A DNA stretch of 10,957 nucleotides from assembly GCA_004299665.1 (NCBI GenBank), contig SCQZ01000240.1, positions 1 through 10,957 of the forward strand, read 5' to 3'. The position numbers were made by a program, and so were the translations under genes. Within the stretch, counting starts at the first letter, position 1, and the number at the start of each line of letters is the position of its first letter. Shown in pieces: positions 7,455 to 10,957 of the stretch. Origin of the DNA: Jatrophihabitans sp. (GTDB taxonomy: Bacteria > Actinomycetota > Actinomycetes > Mycobacteriales > Jatrophihabitantaceae). The notes beneath the pieces were generated by a model. That model ran no database searches. It was not told the origin of the DNA and saw only the letters and a list, made by a program, of their open reading frames with translations.

Positions 7455-9536
7455 TCACCGCGCGGTGGCCAGCAGCGCCTCCCGGCGGACCGGGTCGCGC
7501 AGCAGGTCGCGCGCCAGCGCGTCGAGCTTGGCCGCCAGCCGCACGTCGCGCTCGTCGGCCCAACTGCCCAGCTGCGCCTCCAGCCGGGCCCGCCGGGCGG
7601 CGACCAGCCGTTCGATCGCGGCGGTGCCGGCCGCCGTCACCCGGACCGCTCCCCCGGGCGTCGCGTCGATTCCGACCAGGCCGGCCGCGGCCAGCGGAGC
7701 GAGGAGTGTCTCGATCGTCGCGGCGTCGATCCCGAGCGCGGCGTGCAGGGCATCGACGCCGAGTTCGGGGCGGCCGTCGAAGCGGTACAGCAGCCAGGTC
7801 GAGCGCGGGTCGAGGTCCAGCCCGGCGGCGGCGGCGAGTTCGCCGTAGATGCGCCGGCCGTCCTCGCGGCGCGCGAGCACCGACAGGATCCGCACCACCT
7901 CGTCGGCCGGCTCGTCGGGCGCCGGCATCGCCGTCGGTGCGAGCGCCTGCGCCTGGTCCGGCGCCCCCGCGGTGGTGCGCAGCGGCACCTCCTTGAGCAG
8001 CCAGGTGAGCGCGAACGCGACGGCCGCGATGGGGACACCCGTGAGGAACACCGGTTGCAGCGCGGCCGCGTACGCCGAGACGAACGCGTCGTGCACCGGC
8101 GCCGGCAGCTTGTCGAGCACCTGCGGGCTGGCGCCCTGCCTGACGTCGAAGCCAGGCGGCACCGGCACACCGGCGAAGTAGTGCTCCAGCTTCCCGGTGA
8201 GCTGGTTGGCGAAGATCGCCCCGAACACGGCCGTCCCGAACGAACCCCCGATGGAGCGGAAGAAGGTCGCGCCGGAGGTGGCCACACCGAGGTCGCGGTA
8301 CGGGACCACGTTCTGGACCGCGATCACCAGGACCTGCATGACGGCCCCGATGCCGACGCCCAGCACGAACATGTACACGGTGTAGTGCAGGGCGCTGGTG
8401 TGGACGGCCAGCAGCGAGAGCAGGTACATGCCGACCGTCATCACCGCCGTCCCGAGGATGGGGAAGATCTTGTAACGGCCCCAGCGGCTGATCAGGATGC
8501 CCGACCCCATCGAGGTGATCAGCAAGCCGGCCATCAACGGCAGCAACTGCAGCCCCGACCCGGTCGGGCTCTGCCCCCGCACGACCTGCATGTACTGCGG
8601 CAGGTAGGTGATCGCGCCGAACATCGCGAAGCCCACCACGAAGCCCACCAGGCTCGCCACCGTGAACACTCGGTTGCGGAACAGCCGCAGCGGCAGCACC
8701 GGTTCGTCGGCGCGACGCTCGGCCAGGACGAACGCGACGATCAGCACCGCCCCCAGGATCGCCAGCGTGTAGATCGGCGCCGAGCCCCACGCGAAGGTCG
8801 TCCCGCCGAGCGTGGTCAGCAGCACCAGCGAGGTCGCGGCCCCGGCGAGCAGCACGGTACCGGCGTAGTCGATGGAGTGCTGCACGCGCTCGCGGGCACC
8901 GGGCAGCACGGCGGCGGTGACGACGAGCGCGACCGCGCCGATCGGTAGGTTGATGTAGAACACCCACCGCCAGGACAAGGTGTCGACGAAGAAGCCTCCC
9001 AGCAGGGGGCCGAGCACGCTGGTCACGCCGAAGACAGCGCCGAAGATCCCCTGGTAGCGGCCGCGGTCGCGCGGCGAGACGACGTCCCCGACGATCGCCT
9101 GCGCGCCGATCATCAACCCGCCGCCGCCGATCCCCTGCAGGGCGCGGAACGCGATCAGCTCGATCATGGACTGGCTGATCCCCGACAGCGCCGATCCGAT
9201 CAGGAAGATCACGATCGCGGCCTGGAAGAAGATCTTCCGGCCGTACAGGTCACCGAGCTTGCCCCACAGCGGCGTAGAGGCGGTCGAGGCGAGGATGTAC
9301 GCAGTCACGACCCACGACAGCTCCGACAGGCCGTGCAGGTCGCCGGCGATCGTCGGCAGGGCGGTGGCGACGATCGTCTGGTCGAGCGCGGCCAACAACA
9401 TGCCCAGCAGCAGCGCCCCGATGATCACCAGGACGCGACGGTGGTTGAGCGGCTGGGCGCCGGCGGCCGTGGCGGCGCTCATCGAGGACTCGCGCCGCGA
9501 ACGGTCACGAAGGGGACGATAGACCGCCGACCCCAC
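7455..9536 (-). CDS. DHA2-family MFS drug exporter fused to a C-terminal winged-helix domain
   Basis: A 693-residue proton-driven exporter of the EmrB/QacA (DHA2, 14-helix) group with an extra domain. Residues 30-515 contain the transporter: motif D1 LDQTIVATALPTIAGDL (51-67), motif A GKLGDLYGRK (92-101), and motif C with GPLLGGFF (176-183). A large extracytoplasmic loop near 445-485 precedes the last helix. EmrB/QacA proteins usually end near 500. Here a linker (516-544) leads to about 150 further residues with a MarR-like winged-helix look: helices around 546-570 and 592-620, a short wing (VGIDATPGGAVRVTAAG), then Arg/Glu/Ala-rich helices to 693. Two starts are possible. GTG 9536 has AGGA five bases upstream; ATG 9482 gives a more usual N-terminus but a weaker site. 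The substrate is unknown. The gene is upstream of the polysaccharide cassette on the same strand. Confidence 0.93.
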   Translation of the reverse strand: MGSAVYRPLRDRSRRESSMSAATAAGAQPLNHRRVLVIIGALLLGMLLAALDQTIVATALPTIAGDLHGLSELSWVVTAYILASTASTPLWGKLGDLYGRKIFFQAAIVIFLIGSALSGISQSMIELIAFRALQGIGGGGLMIGAQAIVGDVVSPRDRGRYQGIFGAVFGVTSVLGPLLGGFFVDTLSWRWVFYINLPIGAVALVVTAAVLPGARERVQHSIDYAGTVLLAGAATSLVLLTTLGGTTFAWGSAPIYTLAILGAVLIVAFVLAERRADEPVLPLRLFRNRVFTVASLVGFVVGFAMFGAITYLPQYMQVVRGQSPTGSGLQLLPLMAGLLITSMGSGILISRWGRYKIFPILGTAVMTVGMYLLSLLAVHTSALHYTVYMFVLGVGIGAVMQVLVIAVQNVVPYRDLGVATSGATFFRSIGGSFGTAVFGAIFANQLTGKLEHYFAGVPVPPGFDVRQGASPQVLDKLPAPVHDAFVSAYAAALQPVFLTGVPIAAVAFALTWLLKEVPLRTTAGAPDQAQALAPTAMPAPDEPADEVVRILSVLARREDGRRIYGELAAAAGLDLDPRSTWLLYRFDGRPELGVDALHAALGIDAATIETLLAPLAAAGLVGIDATPGGAVRVTAAGTAAIERLVAARRARLEAQLGSWADERDVRLAAKLDALARDLLRDPVRREALLATAR

Positions 9537-9866
9537 GATCTTCCTGCACCTGACGCGCCCAGGCGCGTGTGCCGCAGGACGGACGCGGTGGGCGCGATCG
9601 TCACCGCCCCGGACGCGGCACTGAACGCCGGTGAGATTCCCGGGCCCGGTGCCGAACTGTTCCTGCGCCGGGAGTAACGAGAGTCAGCCGGACCCTGTAG
9701 CACCGTTTGGACGCGATCCTCGGCTCGCGTAGACGGACCTCCGGGCCGGGGCCATGGTCGGCCGCGGCGCGCCGACGGCGGCGTGGTCGGCCACTTGCGC
9801 TCGACGGCCGATCCGGTTGGCCGCTGCGCGATACGACGGTCACGCACCGGAGTCCGCATTGCGCCT
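9537..9866. other. Non-coding region between MFS gene and ABC fragment
   Basis: This stretch of 330 bases carries no gene I can support. It should hold the MFS promoter on the minus strand, but no convincing -35/-10 pair stands out. It contains the 16-base palindrome at 9553-9568, a six-base inverted repeat GCGGTG/CACCGC (9585-9607), and a short plus-strand frame at 9588-9677 that might be a decayed gene start. The rest (9678-9866) shows only GC-rich sequence with chance open frames. Confidence 0.6.
9553..9568. promoter_or_regulatory. Perfect 7-bp inverted repeat (possible operator) upstream of MFS gene
   Basis: ACGCGCC (9553-9559) and GGCGCGT (9562-9568) are exact reverse complements separated by CA. 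The site lies about 17 bases upstream of the GTG start at 9536, or about 70 bases upstream of the ATG at 9482. That is where a MarR- or TetR-type repressor of an exporter gene would bind. It is too short and lacks a T-run for an intrinsic terminator. Its role is inferred from symmetry and position only. Confidence 0.4.
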
Positions 9867-10838
9867 CTACAGATCCGTGGCGGACGGGTCCGGCCCCCAG
9901 CCCGCACTCTCCAGGGTCGTAAGTGCGGCGAACGTGGTGTCGCCGGCAAGCAGTTCGGCGGGGGTGCCGTGTTCGATGATGCGGCCGTGATCGAGGACCA
10001 GTACGCGGTCGGCATCGCGGGCAGTTGCGAGGCGGTGCGCGATGGTGATCACGGCGGTTCCCGTTCGCAGGACGTGCTCCCGCAGCGCGGCGCGGAAAGC
10101 GGCGTCGCTGGCGGAGTCCACGGTGGCTGTTGCCTCGTCGAGTAGCAGCAGGGCGGGGCGGGCGGCGATCGCGCGGGCGAGGGCGATCTGCTGACGCTGT
10201 CCTGCGGAGAGTTGCACGCCGCCGCCACGTGCGGTGTCCGACAGAGTGGTGTCGTAGCCGTGAGGTAGAGCGGTGATGAAGGGGTGTGCACCGCTGATGG
10301 TCGCCGCGTGGCGAAGCTGATCGGCGTTGATGGCCTCGTCGCCGAGGGCGAGGTTGTCGGTCACCGTGCCGGAGAAAAGGGTGACGTGCTGGGGGACGTA
10401 GCCGATCAGGGCTCGCCGCTCGGTGTCGGTGAGTAAGTGGGGAAACCGTCCGGCAACGCGAACGGCGCCCGTCTGGGGCAGGTACAGCCCGGCAAGGAGG
10501 GCGAGCAGGCTGGTCTTCCCGGCGCCGGTGCGCCCGACGATGGCCAGGTGTTCGCCGGCCGAAACCGTGAGGTCGATGTCGTGGAGGACGGGCAGGTCGG
10601 CCCGGTAGCGGAAACTGACGTGCTCGACCTGCACGACCGGGGGTGGGGCGTCGGCCGGGTGGGTGCCGCCGGGCGAGGCGATGGTGGGCGCGGATGCTGC
10701 GGGTTGGGTGGTGGGGATGGCCAGGACGGCGAAGACGCGTTCGGCGCCGGCGAGCGCGGCCTGCACGGTCTGCCATTCGTCGCCGAGATTGATCAGGGGT
10801 GTGAAGAACTTGGCGAACAGCAGGACGAATGCCGTCAG
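9867..10838 (-). pseudogene. ABC exporter, truncated: ATPase domain with end of the membrane domain
   Basis: This is the C-terminal part of a fused membrane/ATPase ABC exporter (multidrug/lipid A exporter type). It begins with the end of the last membrane helix, TAFVLLFAKFFTPL then INLGDEWQTVQAALAGAERVF, typical of the TMD-NBD junction. The nucleotide-binding domain is complete: Walker A GRTGAGKTS, Q-loop YVPQ, signature LSAGQRQ, Walker B LLLLDE and H-loop TIAHR. The other membrane helices are absent. Homology stops at about 10838, where the sequence changes to what looks like an insertion-sequence end, and the same frame meets a TGA at 10908-10910. The first in-frame start is GTG 10766, an internal residue with no ribosome-binding site, which would give a 299-residue ATPase. 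I infer disruption by insertion; a separate NBD protein is less likely. It ends at TAG 9867. Confidence 0.8.
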
Positions 10839-10957
10839 TGGACTTTCGCACTTTGTTGGCGGGGCGGGCAGGCGTGAATGCGGTGTGACGTTTGTGCGGG
10901 TTGTGTGTCAGCCGACGAGTTGGGCGAGTAGTTGGATGGCTTCGGCGAGTGCGGTGA
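10839..10957 (-). mobile_element. Probable insertion-sequence end
   Basis: Sequence from about 10839 to the right edge does not continue the ABC exporter. It holds the end of another minus-strand frame (stop at 10908) and then about 70 bases of non-coding DNA before the ABC homology starts. This spacing is typical of the transposase-to-terminus distance of an IS. The terminus would be near GGACTTTCGCACTTTG (from about 10840). The family cannot be assigned, because the other end and most of the transposase lie outside the window. Confidence 0.5.
10908..10957 (-). CDS. C-terminal end of a probable transposase (partial)
   Basis: The last 15 codons of a minus-strand frame enter from the right edge and end at TGA 10908, reading TALAEAIQLLAQLVG. 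The tail is a Leu/Ala-rich helix. It uses codons such as CTA, CAA and GAA that are uncommon in the neighbouring genes, which fits transferred DNA. The assignment as transposase rests on its position next to the abrupt end of the ABC homology. The fragment is too short to show any catalytic motif and could belong to an ordinary gene. Confidence 0.35.
   Translation of the reverse strand, partial: TALAEAIQLLAQLVG

Noticed and set aside
7342..8967. Minus-strand open frame of 541 codons
   Set aside because: Out-of-phase shadow of the MFS exporter with an Arg/Ala/Gly-rich product.
9479..10015. Minus-strand frame of 178 codons across the gap before the MFS gene
   Set aside because: It overlaps both the MFS start and the ABC end, has no hydrophobic core or motif, and a composition typical of chance frames in GC-rich DNA.
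9601..10851. Minus-strand open frame of 416 codons spanning the ABC region
   Set aside because: Out-of-phase with the clear ATPase domain and made of Arg/Pro/His-rich sequence.

Overview
This window looks like chromosomal DNA of a very GC-rich actinobacterium. Codon third positions are almost all G or C, GTG starts occur, stop-start junctions are tight, and a lipoprotein and a DHA2 exporter of actinobacterial style are present. I cannot name the genus. All genes but one lie on the minus strand.

Layout from left to right. (1) Positions 1-3258 hold the DNA-repair pair sbcC (5' part only; its 3' end lies beyond the left edge) and sbcD, joined by a one-base TGATG overlap. (2) Divergent from sbcD across a 60-base gap is a small hotdog-fold acyl-CoA thioesterase, the only plus-strand gene (3319-3741). 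(3) Positions 3708-7341 form a compact cassette, read leftward: a cellulose-synthase-like family 2 glycosyltransferase with a long Pro/Ser/Thr-rich C-terminal tail, then three bases later a GH8 (BcsZ-like) lipoprotein, then 25 bases later a candidate 55-residue single-span membrane protein. (4) Upstream of the cassette on the same strand is a 14-helix DHA2-type MFS exporter fused to a C-terminal winged-helix domain (7455-9536). (5) A non-coding stretch follows (9537-9866) with a 16-base palindrome near the MFS start. (6) Positions 9867-10838 carry the ATPase half of an ABC exporter that has lost its membrane domain. (7) The right edge (about 10839-10957) appears to be one end of an insertion sequence, with the last 15 codons of its presumed transposase.

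The main biological unit is the glycosyltransferase-GH8 cassette. The synthase would polymerise a beta-glucan-like polysaccharide from a nucleotide sugar in the cytosol and pass it through the membrane. The membrane-anchored GH8 would trim or release the polymer outside, and the P/S/T tail probably extends into the wall. The MFS protein is adjacent but separated by about 113 bases, so co-function is unproven. The right end shows remodelling by a mobile element. No RNA genes or CRISPR arrays were seen.
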